A program made the translations under genes and the position numbers. A DNA stretch of 64,000 nucleotides. Source: Lojkania enalia. Its lineage: Eukaryota > Ascomycota > Dothideomycetes > Pleosporales. The DNA lies in contig ML986741.1 of the NCBI GenBank assembly GCA_010094045.1, forward strand, positions 49,063 to 113,062, read 5' to 3'. Below, one piece after another: positions 23,315 through 34,032 of the stretch. Within the stretch, counting starts at the first letter, position 1; every line of letters starts with the position of its first letter. Under the pieces are notes generated by a model. That model ran no database searches and was not told the DNA's origin. It saw only the letters and a list, made by a program, of their open reading frames with translations.

Positions 23315-26300
23315 CTACGCCGGCGTCCCCTTGCTAAACTGGATCAATCTCTTAACACCAACCTATCAAAAATTTAGTTTCTCTCCTTCTAAATCAAAAA
23401 TAGGTCAACATACCATCCAATTGCTCCCCTCATCCGTCTTGTTCGTCATGAGGTCTGTGAAAAGCGCAAGAGCATCATCGTAATTTCTCGCTTGCAAATG
23501 GCCCGCCAGCTCATTCATCTCCTGAATCGTATCCGGCTTCAACAGATCCTCATTGTTAAGGTGGTCGAACAGGATGTTGAGCCGCTTCTCCGTATCGAGT
23601 ACGTGCTGTTTGTACTGTGGCGGCGCGCGTGTCTTAACGCGCTGCATGTCCGCGTTGAGAATCTCGTAAATGGGTCGAGATGAGTCTGGGATATGTGAAC
23701 GGTCGCCCGGAGCTGTGGGATATTAGTAGCTGTAAAATATTGTTCAAAACAGGAGGTAAGAGAATCACTCACGATATTTAGCATCCGTCATCCCCTTCTG
23801 CGAAGAAGCCGTCCCTGGCCTCGAATCAGGCCTTGCCGACACCCCGCTAGGAGGCCCGCTAGGAGGTCCAGCTCGCGGTGGACCTCCCGGCGGCCCTGCG
23901 CGTGGTGGCGGAGCAGAAGCCTGCGGAGGTGCCGCTTGAGCAGGGGGCGACGATGCATAGTTGGATGAATAAGCATTTGGAGGTGGAGCAACTTGTCTGG
24001 GAGGTGGCGCCATTCCTCCCTGTGGAGCAGACGACTGAGCGCCTGGCGCGGGGGCGTACCGATTCGATGGGGGTGCTGCAGAGGGTGGGGGATTATAAGG
24101 CGAGGTTCCACGCGGGATTACAGGTTGCTGAGGGGGTGCAAAGCCGCTAGGTTGTGGTGATGGAGCATATGTGTTGGCTGCAGCTGAGGGAGGTCGACCA
24201 TCACTCTGGATACCGGCAGTAGGCGGTGAAGTGAGAGGTGACGAAATGCGAGGAGGTCCCTGGGGAGGTCCTTTTGGCGGGGGTGGAGGTGTCGGTCTTG
24301 AGGTAGAATATGTGGGCGATGGACCCATTTGAGGGGGCCCTGGGGGTGGAGCGCTATAGCCTGGCTGATTCGAGAATGGAGAGGTTACCGTGTTGGGGCC
24401 AATGCTTGGAGTTCCACGACGTGAGGAGGGCTTTGGCGGTCCAAAGTCTGGCGTGTCATTCCAGTTTGGAATGTTGCCTTGCTTGACCGCAGGCGCAACA
24501 GGAGGTGAGCCTGCAAAGTTGCGTGGAGGGGGAGCGACGGGGTGGTGCTGTGGCGGCTGATAGCCGCCGTATCCTGGCGCTGGGACGGATTGCTGGGAAG
24601 GAGGTTGGTAGCTTGCGGGAGTGTAAGCATTTCGCTGAGTTGCTGGCGGATATGATGGAGCGGCTGGTTGCGCTGGAGTGTGGATCGAGGCAGGGGCGTA
24701 CGGGGAGCTCGTCGATGGTACAGTAGCCGAAGTTGGCTGATAAGTGGGAACTACTCGTGTGGGACGTTGGCCGGTGGCAGCTTGACTCTGTCTCTGGGTC
24801 GCTGCAGGCTGAGGTGCGGCTTTCCGTGTTGCTTTCTTGATCCGATCTTTGGCCACATCGGCGGCTGGGTACTTGTTGGGGAGCAAATCCAAGTACTTTT
24901 CCGCAATAGACAGCTGGCCATGCGAAGCCGCAATATCGGCATATTCCACATATTTCGCGTAGAGCGGGCTAAGCTTCCAGTCAGAATCCTTTTGCTGCTC
25001 TGTATCCTTGAACCCAGTGACTCTGCGGAATACCGTGACCTTCTCAATGAACTCCTGCAGCGAGCGCGCGTGGATAGAGAAGCTGTTGTCTTCTGTAGAC
25101 TGTTCCACGCCAGCTGCCTCGCTCTCCTGAAGTTCCTGTGTCCAATTGACCACGACTTTCTCCAGCTTGGAGCCCGCCAAATAGCAGAAAGACGCATCCT
25201 TTCGGAGAGAGCCCGCTTCTCCAGACATGGCTTCTTCCAAGCGATCACCAAGGGCTTCGCAAAGATCAGGGAACTCTGACTGGTCGGCATACGTGCAGAT
25301 CGTAGCCATGACTTCTTTCCAATCTTTGAGGTCCGCGTTGTAGACAACATCCCACAAGTTCTTGCCCACAACAGAAGCTAACAACCTTAAATAATTCGGA
25401 CCATCCGACCGCTTCTTGAAGAAAGCAGCTTGGGCTTTTGCAATGCTCTTTTCCCCGCCACAAATGGCGATCATGAACGCATCGGACAGTCTATCTTCCT
25501 TCAAACATAAGTCTAATGCGGTATCGAAAGATCCTAGTAATAGGGCACGAGTAATGTTCTTATCAGCTTCCGACTCGGAGCCAGTATACACCTCAAATGG
25601 GTTGTTGGTCCTGGCGCCTTTCGATGCCCCCAGGTCCGACAGAAAGTTGCCTCCTGCGTCTGATTGATCAAAGAAAGAAGCTCCTTCATCAGCGGTGCCA
25701 TTCGTCTGCGCCGGTTCCTCCTTTTCAGCCTCGACTGCTTCCTCCTTACTGTCCGAGAACCCTAGGTATTCGACAAGCTTGCGTCGAGGATTCTCCGAGA
25801 TTAAAGTTTCAATGACCGTCCAGTCTGCCTTCTCTTCCTCAGTGCTAGCTTTGGCAATCTTTGATTCGGCGAACGTAGTAAGATCATCCTTCTCTAAAGC
25901 CTTGTCAAATTCCTCACTAGCGACGCCAATGTCAGAATCCACAGCGAATGTGGAGATGCTGATCTTTGACTTGTTATCAATGATGCCGAATCGTACCAGC
26001 TTGCCTCCAAAACCAAAAGACACACCAGCACGTCGCTTAAGCCACTTTGGAGGCTTCTGGAGCGAAAATGATGCGCCCTGAGGTTCCACATGAGTTTTGG
26101 AGAAGAAGTCCTCTCCTTCCAAGGCCTGGGAAGATGCTTTACCTTGATCAGTTGCCGCTCCAGTATTTTGAAGTGTCTGAACTGCGATCTTGCCATCGAA
26201 AGATGCGGTTGCCAAGAGATTGGGGTTTGAAGGGTTGAACCTCGTCTGGAATGTCCAATTCGTCACGACCGGGAATTCGCCAAGGGTTTCCCCAGTATGT

Positions 26301-27282
26301 GGGTTCCATGCGATTGTCCGATTGTCCTTGCCGCAGGAAAGGAGTATATCACTGTCCTGAACACACCATGACAAGGACAGCACGCCCTGATCGTGGCCTT
26401 GAAGGGTCTTCTCGGGCGCATTTGAATTCCGTAGGTCCCATACTAATACTAATGGGTTCTGGTCGGCCGGTATGGCTGTCACTAGCCTTGTAGGAACATC
26501 AGGGTCCCACGACACAGCGCTAACCGATTTCCTTCCAAAATTGTTCAATGTAAGATTCTCCTTCTTCCCCCTGACGTCCCAAACCGTAACGAAGCCGCCA
26601 CTGCTTCCAGTCGCGAGAATATGTGCAACCTTCTTATTCCAGTCGAGGGTCGTGTATTCGTCTGGGTTGGCACCTGCTTTGCCTAAGCGGAAGGACTTGG
26701 ATTGGTCGTCGAGATCGTGGATATATAGCTCTCCCTTGGCACCCGCGGAGGCTAGGATGTGGGGTCGGAAGGGATTGAACTGAATCGCGGAGATAGGGCC
26801 GGTGTGCTTGTTAATCTGCTCAATCAGAGCGTCGCTATATAGCTTTAGTCTTCATTGCTGTGGGCATTTACAATTTACGTGTCTGACCTTGCACCTGTCC
26901 GCAGCTTCTCAGCGTCCCATAGCACCAACGCGCCGCTGTCTAGTGCGCCTGCTATTATTCCTCTCGGATGCTCGTCGCTCGGCTCGCTCCATGCAATATC
27001 GTTGAATCTAAAAGTCAAATAAGTATTTTACAGAGCTGGTATGATTGTTCCCGCCCTATTCGAGGTGACGTACCTCGAATCAGCATTGATAGTAGCAACG
27101 GGCTGTAACTCAACGCCCTGGTCCGAATTATCCAGGTCGAGCTCCCAGAGCTCCAACGTGGTATCATTCGAGAAGTCCGCATCCACAGCCCCAGCCTTAG
27201 TCCCCGTGGCAATCAATGGCGAGGTCGGGCCGGGCGACCAAGCAAAGGTGGCCGTTCTGGGAATTTCTCGCAGGCGGACCAT
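23315..27282 (-). CDS. SEC31: COPII coat protein Sec31
   Basis: Outer-coat subunit that with Sec13 forms the cage of ER-to-Golgi vesicles. Five exons, complement(23315-23362, 23414-23712, 23773-26834, 26888-27007, 27074-27282), give 1245 residues, the normal size. The N-terminal WD40 propeller (about 1-335) opens with [17 protein letters not shown] and has repeats such as [20 protein letters not shown] and [17 protein letters not shown]. An alpha-solenoid domain follows. Residues about 780-1120 are Pro-rich with many PP and PPxP motifs, as expected for the Sec23-contacting region. The C-terminal helical domain starts near 1131 ([19 protein letters not shown]) and ends with a 15-residue last exon, [15 protein letters not shown]. 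The long third exon carries most of the protein. The gene is divergent from the RRM gene. Confidence 0.95.
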
Positions 27283-27617
27283 TGCGAGCGGCGGTGCTTG
27301 TGCGCGAAACAAACGGTATAAGGAGATACAAAACGGGAGAGGGAAGAAGAGGAATCGGGAGCCTGGTGGAGGGGCTACGTGGAAGGTGCCTTGGAATGCG
27401 TCAGGAAGCCGTAGTGTGAGCAGCACTTCCAACACCACCTGTCCTGACTTACCATCGCGGACTGCTGGCCTTGGCATGCGGCATTGTGGGCCAAGTGCAC
27501 GTGACGATATTTCAAGTGCCTTGCACGACGGCTGGACTAGTTCACCAATCAGGGTCCGGCAGGCACAAAACTCTACGACGTTGAAATAATGCGCGAGCAC
27601 CAGCCAAAGCGTCCAAC
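27283..27617. promoter_or_regulatory. shared divergent promoter of Sec31 and the RRM gene
   Basis: 335 bp separate the two start codons, so both promoters must lie here. A CACGTG E-box-type hexamer sits at 27498-27503. No TATA-like element is evident on either side. That the site is used is inference. Confidence 0.55.
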
Positions 27618-28134
27618 ATGACTGATGCCTCGCGCCTCAAGGCCACCATCTTCGTCGGCGGCCTCGACAAAAGAGTGACGACACAAGACCTGCACGACCA
27701 TTTCGTGCCTTTTGGCGAGATCGTCGAGGTCACCTTGCCCAAACCGGATTTACCTTCTTCCACCGACCCTCATCGAGGTTTCGGATATATCGAGTTTGAG
27801 CTCCCCGAAGATGCGCAGGAGGCTATCGACAACATGCACCTGAGCCGGTTCTACGAAAACATTATTGAAGTAGCAGCCGCCAAGCCCCAGAAGTCGCATA
27901 CAGAGGGCCTAGGCAGCAAGACTGCTGTTTGGGAGCAGGTTCGTCGATTTTCTCTCACATTTCAAGTTTGAAAAATTTCTAACAGATTGGCAGGAGGGTT
28001 GGCTGGCGAAGCATGCTGTGAGCGATGAAGACAGGCAAACGGCAAACCAGGAACAGGACAACTCTAATGACATATCCATGGACCCTACGCAAGGACTTGC
28101 GGGCCTGGATGAAGCTGGTCCAAAACCCGCATAG
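27618..28134 (+). CDS. RNA-recognition-motif protein, cyclophilin-E-like RRM
   Basis: Two exons, 27618-27938 and 27994-28134, give 153 residues. One RRM fills residues about 9-90: RNP2 is TIFVGGL and RNP1 is RGFGYIEF, with the helix 2 region [16 protein letters not shown]. The RRM resembles the one at the N-terminus of cyclophilin E/Cyp33, but no isomerase domain follows; a short acidic tail ends the protein, as in filamentous-fungal relatives. For the intron, the first acceptor (AACAG at 27985) would lead to an early stop, while the second (GGCAG at 27993) gives the conserved junction [12 protein letters not shown]. Likely nuclear, in splicing or RNA binding. Confidence 0.85.
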
Positions 28135-28558
28135 GCCATTGAATTTTAAACGGACGTCTGTTTGGCTTTGATGGGGCACAGGGTGTCGGGGCATTAGAGC
28201 TATTATAGTGTGAGATGGTTGGGAAGTGGAATCAGCATTGAGACTCTTTTTTTGTTTACGTAGCAATTGGTCCGTATAATTACGACTCCAACACACCCCT
28301 ACAGCATTTACATCGGCCTAGTATCAGCTGTGTGAGTCACTTTACAATAATCTAACTCAACACACAAAACCTCAAATAATCACACAAACCTCCTTCACCC
28401 AAAGCAGTAAACTCCCACTTCCAAAACATATAACGAACAACCCTCAATTTATGCAATTCGGCTACAGCCACAGTCAATTGAAAACCCCCACCACTCCGTC
28501 TACTTACACTCATATTCATCCAAATCAATCTACAATCCATACCCCTAAATACCATCCC
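28135..28558. other. convergent intergenic region
   Basis: About 420 bp between the 3' ends of the RRM gene and the MLRQ-like gene. No further feature was seen. Confidence 0.6.
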
Positions 28559-29081
28559 CTACTCATTCCCAGCCTGCCTCTTCAAACGCAAATTCTTATC
28601 CACCACCAACTTCCTCCCCATCGAGAAAATAGCCGCGCCAATCGCAATCCTATGTCTCATTAGCACACATATGTTCCGCATCCCTCTGGGCCAGTATCTC
28701 ATCTTACGAGAGCACGACACCTATTATAATCAGCACATCTCCACCAAGACAAAGAGAGGAACGGAGGGTAGGTAATACGTACCAAGCGGGATCAGCTCAG
28801 CAGGAATCTTCTTCAGCTGGCGCAGACGCTGGGAAACGGTGTGCGCTATCACGCCCAATTAGCACGCTGCAATGGGATCATATGAAATCAATTGGCATAC
28901 CACCCTGTTCCTCCTTCTACACCTCTATTAGCAAAATGATGGGACAAGATAGATAGGCACAAGAACTCACCGGCACAGGCGACATCCTCCTGGCCGTTTG
29001 ACGCATGGCCGCCACGTGGGTAGGCTGCATGAAGAGCGGGCGAGAGCTCTGCATAGCGCGGACAGCCGTGCGGGAAAACAT
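28559..29081 (-). CDS. small mitochondrial inner-membrane protein, MLRQ/B12D-like
   Basis: Five exons, complement(28559-28649, 28708-28720, 28783-28845, 28901-28916, 28971-29081), give 97 residues with all phases consistent. Exons 2 and 4 are only 16 and 13 nt. The N-terminus (MFSRTAVRAMQSSRP) looks like a mitochondrial presequence. The core TVSQRLRQLKKIPAELIPLG leads into one membrane helix (VVLSIAIGAAIFSMGRKLVV) and a short basic tail (DKNLRLKRQAGNE). The P-x-L-x-P-L start of the helix and the R-K-L / D-x-x-L-R-L-x-R tail resemble the MLRQ (NDUFA4/B12D) group of respiratory-chain small subunits. Acceptor 1 is a tandem TAGAAG, so Lys38 may be included or skipped. The gene lies head-to-head with COX12, another respiratory gene. 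Exact family membership is moderate; the mitochondrial single-span topology is more secure. Confidence 0.7.
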
Positions 29082-29371
29082 TGTTGCTGAAACACGTCGT
29101 GGGCAGTAGCGAATAGAGAAAAGGCAATTGGGGGAAATCTGAGAGCTCGGGGTGGAGGAAAGGCAGCGGGTGAGGTTCGTTGGGTCGAGCTTGCCGGAGC
29201 CGGGTTTCTCCGCGTCTGTGGTTGGCTCGCTCGCTCGGCTGGATCAGGTCATGCTCTTGAAACCTCGACCTTAATCTCGTCACTACATACCTACGCTCGA
29301 CATTTGCGATAATCACCCGCCCCAATTGCCTTCATTCCCAACGCAGAAACGCGAATTCGAACAAAGCCAAC
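29082..29371. promoter_or_regulatory. shared divergent promoter with two opposed CCAAT boxes
   Basis: 290 bp separate the start codons of the MLRQ-like gene and COX12. One CCAAT reads forward at 29322-29326 and another reads on the minus strand (ATTGG at 29127-29131), so each gene has a box about 50 bp from its start codon. CCAAT is bound by the Hap/CBC complex, a known activator of respiratory genes in yeast and of many genes in Aspergillus. Use of these copies is inference. Confidence 0.5.
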
Positions 29372-29966
29372 ATGTCCGACGAGGAGCTAGAGACCAAGCC
29401 CTTCAAGTTCGTCACCGGTAAGCATTTCCGCGTGCGGCCGCCGCTACATTCAGCTAACCTCCATCACAGCCGGTACGCCTCCCCCTCCTCTACAAGCTCT
29501 CCCTAGAGCTCGCCCGTCATCACGATGCCTCCCCCACAGCTCCAATCCCGCATAATGACACCGTGCCACCCTTCGCAAGCTCTCCGCCTCCCCTTCCGCC
29601 CTCATCATCACTAGACTAACGTCCCTAATCTCCTCCCGTATACTAACAACCCCAGGCTTCGACGCTCGCTTCCCCAACCAAAACCAAACAAAGCACTGCT
29701 GGCAAAACTACGTCGACTACCACAAATGCATCCTCGCCAAGGGCGAGGATTTTGCACCCTGCCGCCAATTCTACCTCGCCTACCGGTCCCTGTGCCCCAG
29801 CGGCTGGACCCAGCGATGGGATGACCAGCGTGGTACGCATCCCCCCTATCATATGAAGCTTTAGCCATCCCTTTCTGCGTCTATTGTAAGGTGTTTGTTT
29901 AAGCGAACTCGTAACTAACTCTCGACACCAGAAGCCGGCATCTTCCCCGTCAAGCTCGACCAGTAG
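29372..29966 (+). CDS. COX12: cytochrome c oxidase subunit VIb (Cox12)
   Basis: Small intermembrane-space subunit of complex IV. Exons 29372-29417, 29470-29472, 29656-29832 and 29932-29966 give 86 residues. The twin motif is Cx9C (Cys31, Cys41: HCWQNYVDYHKC) followed by Cx10C (Cys52, Cys63), as in CoxVIb. The family hallmark GFDARFPNQNQTKHCW is intact, and the end REAGIFPVKLDQ is typical. Exon 2 is only three nucleotides (CCG). It restores the residue between Thr and Gly in VTAGFDARF, where yeast Cox12 has Val. Both flanking introns have strong signals: branch GCTAAC and acceptor ATCACAG before it, donor GTACGC after it, branch TACTAAC and acceptor CCCCAG at the end. Skipping it would give an in-frame protein lacking one Ala. 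Confidence 0.92.
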
Positions 29967-30894
29967 ATCCACATTCTAGACACAGATTCGTGGAATGGCG
30001 GATGGGCGGATGGGAATGGAGAACACACCAGAAAAGAATCAGGGTCCAGCATCACCATACGAACATGTACCATAGCCTTCGACATCTCGCCAATGGAGTT
30101 CTGATTCAAAAAAAATTCTCACCTACCGTCATGCTTCACCGCACAAGTTTTTTTGTTCTTAAATTGCCAAATGCGAACGATGCTGTGACCTCGTCTTTGT
30201 TTTGTCTTGCCTTGCCTTGATGGGCACTGAGATTGTCATGTCTGTTATTTATGCTAGATCTACTTTTCCATATCTCATCAAATAAGCCTCGCCCAATCAT
30301 GCTAGAAACGAAATCAAACCATTCCCGCTTCCATCATTAGGAGCTCCCGATTAAGAGAATTGCGCCCGTCCGAACACAGCCACCATACAAAGTGCATAAA
30401 CAACCACCCATGATGTAGAGTCGCTAAGGACAGGAAGTGCTGTGACGCCAACACACAAAGGAAGTATAACCGCTGTACAAATCTAGACTCCACACATGAT
30501 TGCTCGCCATTTCCAATATATGTATACTCATCCCAAGAGGTATCATGCAGCAAAAACACCCCCTCCCCCCCTTTCCCCCAACGAAAAAAAAAAAAAATAA
30601 AAATGAAAATAAAAGTAACCAACAAATAAATGGCAAGAGTTAAATAGCGACGAACACGTACATTTGAGGCGAAGCAAGATTCTAATACCTCTCATATGCG
30701 CATAAGGGAGGATTGCTGCAACTCGAATGCAGTCGACGCAGACGGGGAGATTGGGGAAGATGGAGTTTGAGGCTGGGGTTGGGGCTGGGGCTTGGGGGGC
30801 TTCGGTTTGGGTTGTGACATGCGAGCTAGCGATGCGTTTTAGCACATGCAGTACTTAAAGAAGCAGAAGAAGCATGCTCAAAGATGGAGCCACA
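29967..30894. other. convergent intergenic region
   Basis: 930 bp between the 3' ends of COX12 and the RasGEF gene. An A-rich run sits near 30584-30610. No gene was seen. Confidence 0.6.
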
Positions 30895-33800
30895 CTAACG
30901 TTCACGGAATCTAGAGAAGATACTTCGCTTCTCGCCTGCACCGGCGGCTTCGAGTTGAGCACTCCGATCATAGAGATCCTAGTAACACGTATCAGCACGC
31001 TATCAGGGCAAGTGGGTGAAGGACCTACGTCATCATCTTTCATGATCTTCACATCTAAGATCAAGTTTCGAACCTCATCATTCCTCGGTATCGGCGGATA
31101 CGGCGTGCCCTGCGCACGTTGTACCCCGACTATGACTTCTCCCATGATCTCGAATTTCCGCCAGTTTATTCGTTCTTTCCCAGTAACACCGCCCGGAGGT
31201 GCCTCTCTTGAATCCCTATTTCCAGGAGCACCCTGAAAGACCGATACGCCAGGATGGGGAGTAAAAGCAGGCGCTAGTTTCTTGTCGCCAACAAATGTGG
31301 AGTTTCCCTCCGACGCCGAGACCAAATCTCGTCGATGCAAAGGGAGATATGGGATACGCTCTCCAGATGAGTTCTCCCATGCAAGCCGGTAGGCAAAATG
31401 CGATTTCTGAGTGCCCATCAACAGCTCCAGCCGCATAAAGTCTCTGCTAGTCATTTCGGGTACCATTTCCCTCGTAGCAACAAGCCGATGCACCGCAGTT
31501 CCTTTGACGCCAGCAAGCACGGCTCCGAGGGCGTTATAGTTGTTCAACTGACGGAGGGCGCGTCCAACGTTCATCCACTTTTCCAACATTAGAGCTCGAT
31601 GCTTTGGTTTATCCCGCAGCAGGATGTAGTTGGTGACAAGATATGCGACATGGTTGAAATGCTCAATCATGCGATTAACATTCTCCAAACTCTTGCACCG
31701 CTTCTTCTCGTCAGAATTCATGCTGACATGTCGTACCAGATCTCGCGGCCGGATCGAAGAGAACATGATCCAATCAATCCTCGTCAGCTCCTTGGCTATA
31801 GCTTCATCAGACTCGTTCATGAGCTGGTGCCATTGAATTTTTGATAATGGCTTTATCGGGTTCGGCACCAACTGCCGCGCAAGCTTCTCATTTTTTTCAA
31901 CCATAGTGAGCAGAGTCTGTGACGAGCTACTGGACGAGCCTATAGTTGATTGAGTTGAACGAGATGTCCCTGTCATCACAGTGTTCATGCTTCGAGCAAT
32001 CGACAGCCGATCGGATGTCATAGAAAGGTGCCCAATCGCTCTGGAGAATTCGTCTTCAGACGAGTCCTCATCCAAGACGTTGTGAAAGTTCGGCAGCGGG
32101 TCAGACTTGTCCCGTTGGCGATCGCTGCACGCCCATTCTGTATCATCGTCTTCGTTTACGACCTCCAAATCATGAAGAATTTCCTTTGCGGCCACGGAGA
32201 ATTCCTTGTTGTTAGCCAGCGAGAAAGTAAATTTTCGGATGGACTTCCTCGTCGTCGGGTAGGCAAAATCGCCAGGATAGTAGCTGACCCATTGCTGCAA
32301 GACGGTGAGATAACGGAGTTGAGCAATCATTCGTATCACATGCGGATTCTTGTCTTGATTCAAAGCGTCGAATCGCTTTAGTATAGCTTCGAGAAGTTGG
32401 CCCGGAGCCGCAAATTTGCGATATAGTGCGAGAAAAATCTTGACGAATTTCGAGTCGTTTTTTGACATGGGCTGGGCAAGCAGGCGGTCCACCAACTGGT
32501 CAAAGGTATATCCATTTTCATTGGATGGCTGCTCTGATACAACGCTCTGCTCCTGGTCGGAAGTTTGACCGTCAGAATCATATGAATCATATGTGGGGGA
32601 CTCCTCGAGATCGAGAAATGTATGGCCGGGCGTTTCGCTAGATTTGTATCTGTGGCCTTTTACCTCCGAATCGCGTGGTCGGTATCTGCCCGATACCGAA
32701 AATTCGGAGCTGGCGCGTTCGTGTTTTCGAGCTCCCCATTGCTCTTTTGATGCAACACCACGCACGGCCGAGGAGTTTGCTCGTCGACGTGCCATTGATG
32801 CTTGTGACAGTGCTGAGTCAAAATTAGCGATATGTTTCTCAAGTGAGACGTTTTGCAAACAGGGACAGAATATGAGGTGGGGTTACTCACGTCGTTTTGA
32901 AGCTATGGCCATACGGGTTATAACGGAGAGACATGCTCTATATGTTTCTAGAGATGATTCAGATGTCTGAAATGCTGTTATATCCCGAACGAGCGATTTC
33001 GCTTTTTGTTCCACCGTGGTCGGATCAACTTCGCGATGGGCCGGGTGCTGGTCACATTTACAGGCAACCAGGACAAAAGGTAGGGACGATGTTGAGAGCG
33101 CAACTGCATTATTCCAGTCAGCATAGCAATCTATAACACAATTCAAGCAGAAGCATTATGGCTAATACTAACTCAGCATCTTCGGCACTCTATCCAGACT
33201 TTCATGGTTCGTAACATCGTATATAGTGATGGCCCCGTCAATGCGGGGAGCAGCAAAATTGTCAACCGCTTCAGGCCATTTGATGGTGTTTGCTCCCCCA
33301 ATATGTATCTCGCTAAATGACATTTCTAAAAATCGAACTAGATAGTACCCGCCATCGATCTGCATCTTCTTTGTGCATACCGCCGAGGGCGGCGCATTGG
33401 GCAGATACAAGGCTCGTCGGACGAAGGAAGACTTTCCAGACCCGCGCGCACCGAGGACTGCTATATTGAGGTCTTGCATAGTAGTTACCGAATCACTATT
33501 TCCGGACTAAAAGCACTCAAGTCAGCATGCTGAAACCGAAGAGAGCTGCGAGCGCAATACATACGCCTACGGATGCAGTTGGCGATCGAGGACTGGGGAG
33601 CGTGTCTGCACGCTCTGGCCGGCGGCTCTTGATATGGGTGGGCGAGAGCGGGCCCTCAGTGTCCGAGGAGCTGTCGACTGAGCTCGACGAAGCGTCCTTT
33701 TGAGCAGGCTCCTGGCCCTGGGGGAAGTTGAAGCGCTGGAAAAAAGGATCACCAGCAATCTCTTCGTCATCGCAAGGTTCCCCGCCCATGTGGTCATGTT

Positions 33801-34032
33801 CGGTTCTGTGGTGATCTTTTGGCGCCATGGGCGCCGAATACGCGCGCATCTTAAGGCCAGGCCGGGGCGCCGTGGCCGCTGCAGAGCTCTGGGCCGACTC
33901 CCTGCGCGGCGGCTGCATGGATTGTGCGCTCTTTGCCTTCTCGCTGCGCTTTGACGTGCGCTCTGCAGGCGCTGTCTGGGAGCTCCGAGTGGACATGGAT
34001 TCTGAACACACCGCCCGGCCAGTCGAGGGCAT
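30895..34032 (-). CDS. Ras guanine-nucleotide exchange factor with an N-terminal GTPase-like domain
   Basis: Five exons, complement(30895-30978, 31029-32812, 32891-33130, 33173-33506, 33565-34032), give 969 residues. Residues 1-160 are Ser-rich and disordered, with the MRAYSAPM and DPFFQRF motifs seen in related fungal proteins. A small-GTPase-like domain follows: G1 is GARGSGKS (about 175-182), G4 is CKCD (about 291-294), and a G5-like TSES comes later. The usual G3 DxxG is replaced by an EMSFSEI-type segment, so GTP hydrolysis may be lost. A RasGEF N-terminal (REM) module (GYTFDQLVDRLLAQP, about 447-500) and a CDC25 catalytic domain (about 680-935) follow. The latter includes DWIMFSSIRPRDLVRH, LLRDKPKHRALMLEKWM, NNYNALGAVLAGV and ERIPYLPLHRRDL. 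The last exon ends SIFSRFRER. Expected role: activation of Ras or Rap at membranes. The start could instead be the in-frame Met13. Confidence 0.88.

Noticed and set aside
29418..29655. Single long intron (238 nt) in COX12 instead of a 3-nt exon
   Set aside because: It would drop the residue between Thr and Gly that the family keeps, and would leave unexplained two internal sites (acceptor ATCACAG with branch, donor GTACGC) exactly flanking an in-phase triplet. Kept as the formal alternative in the finding.
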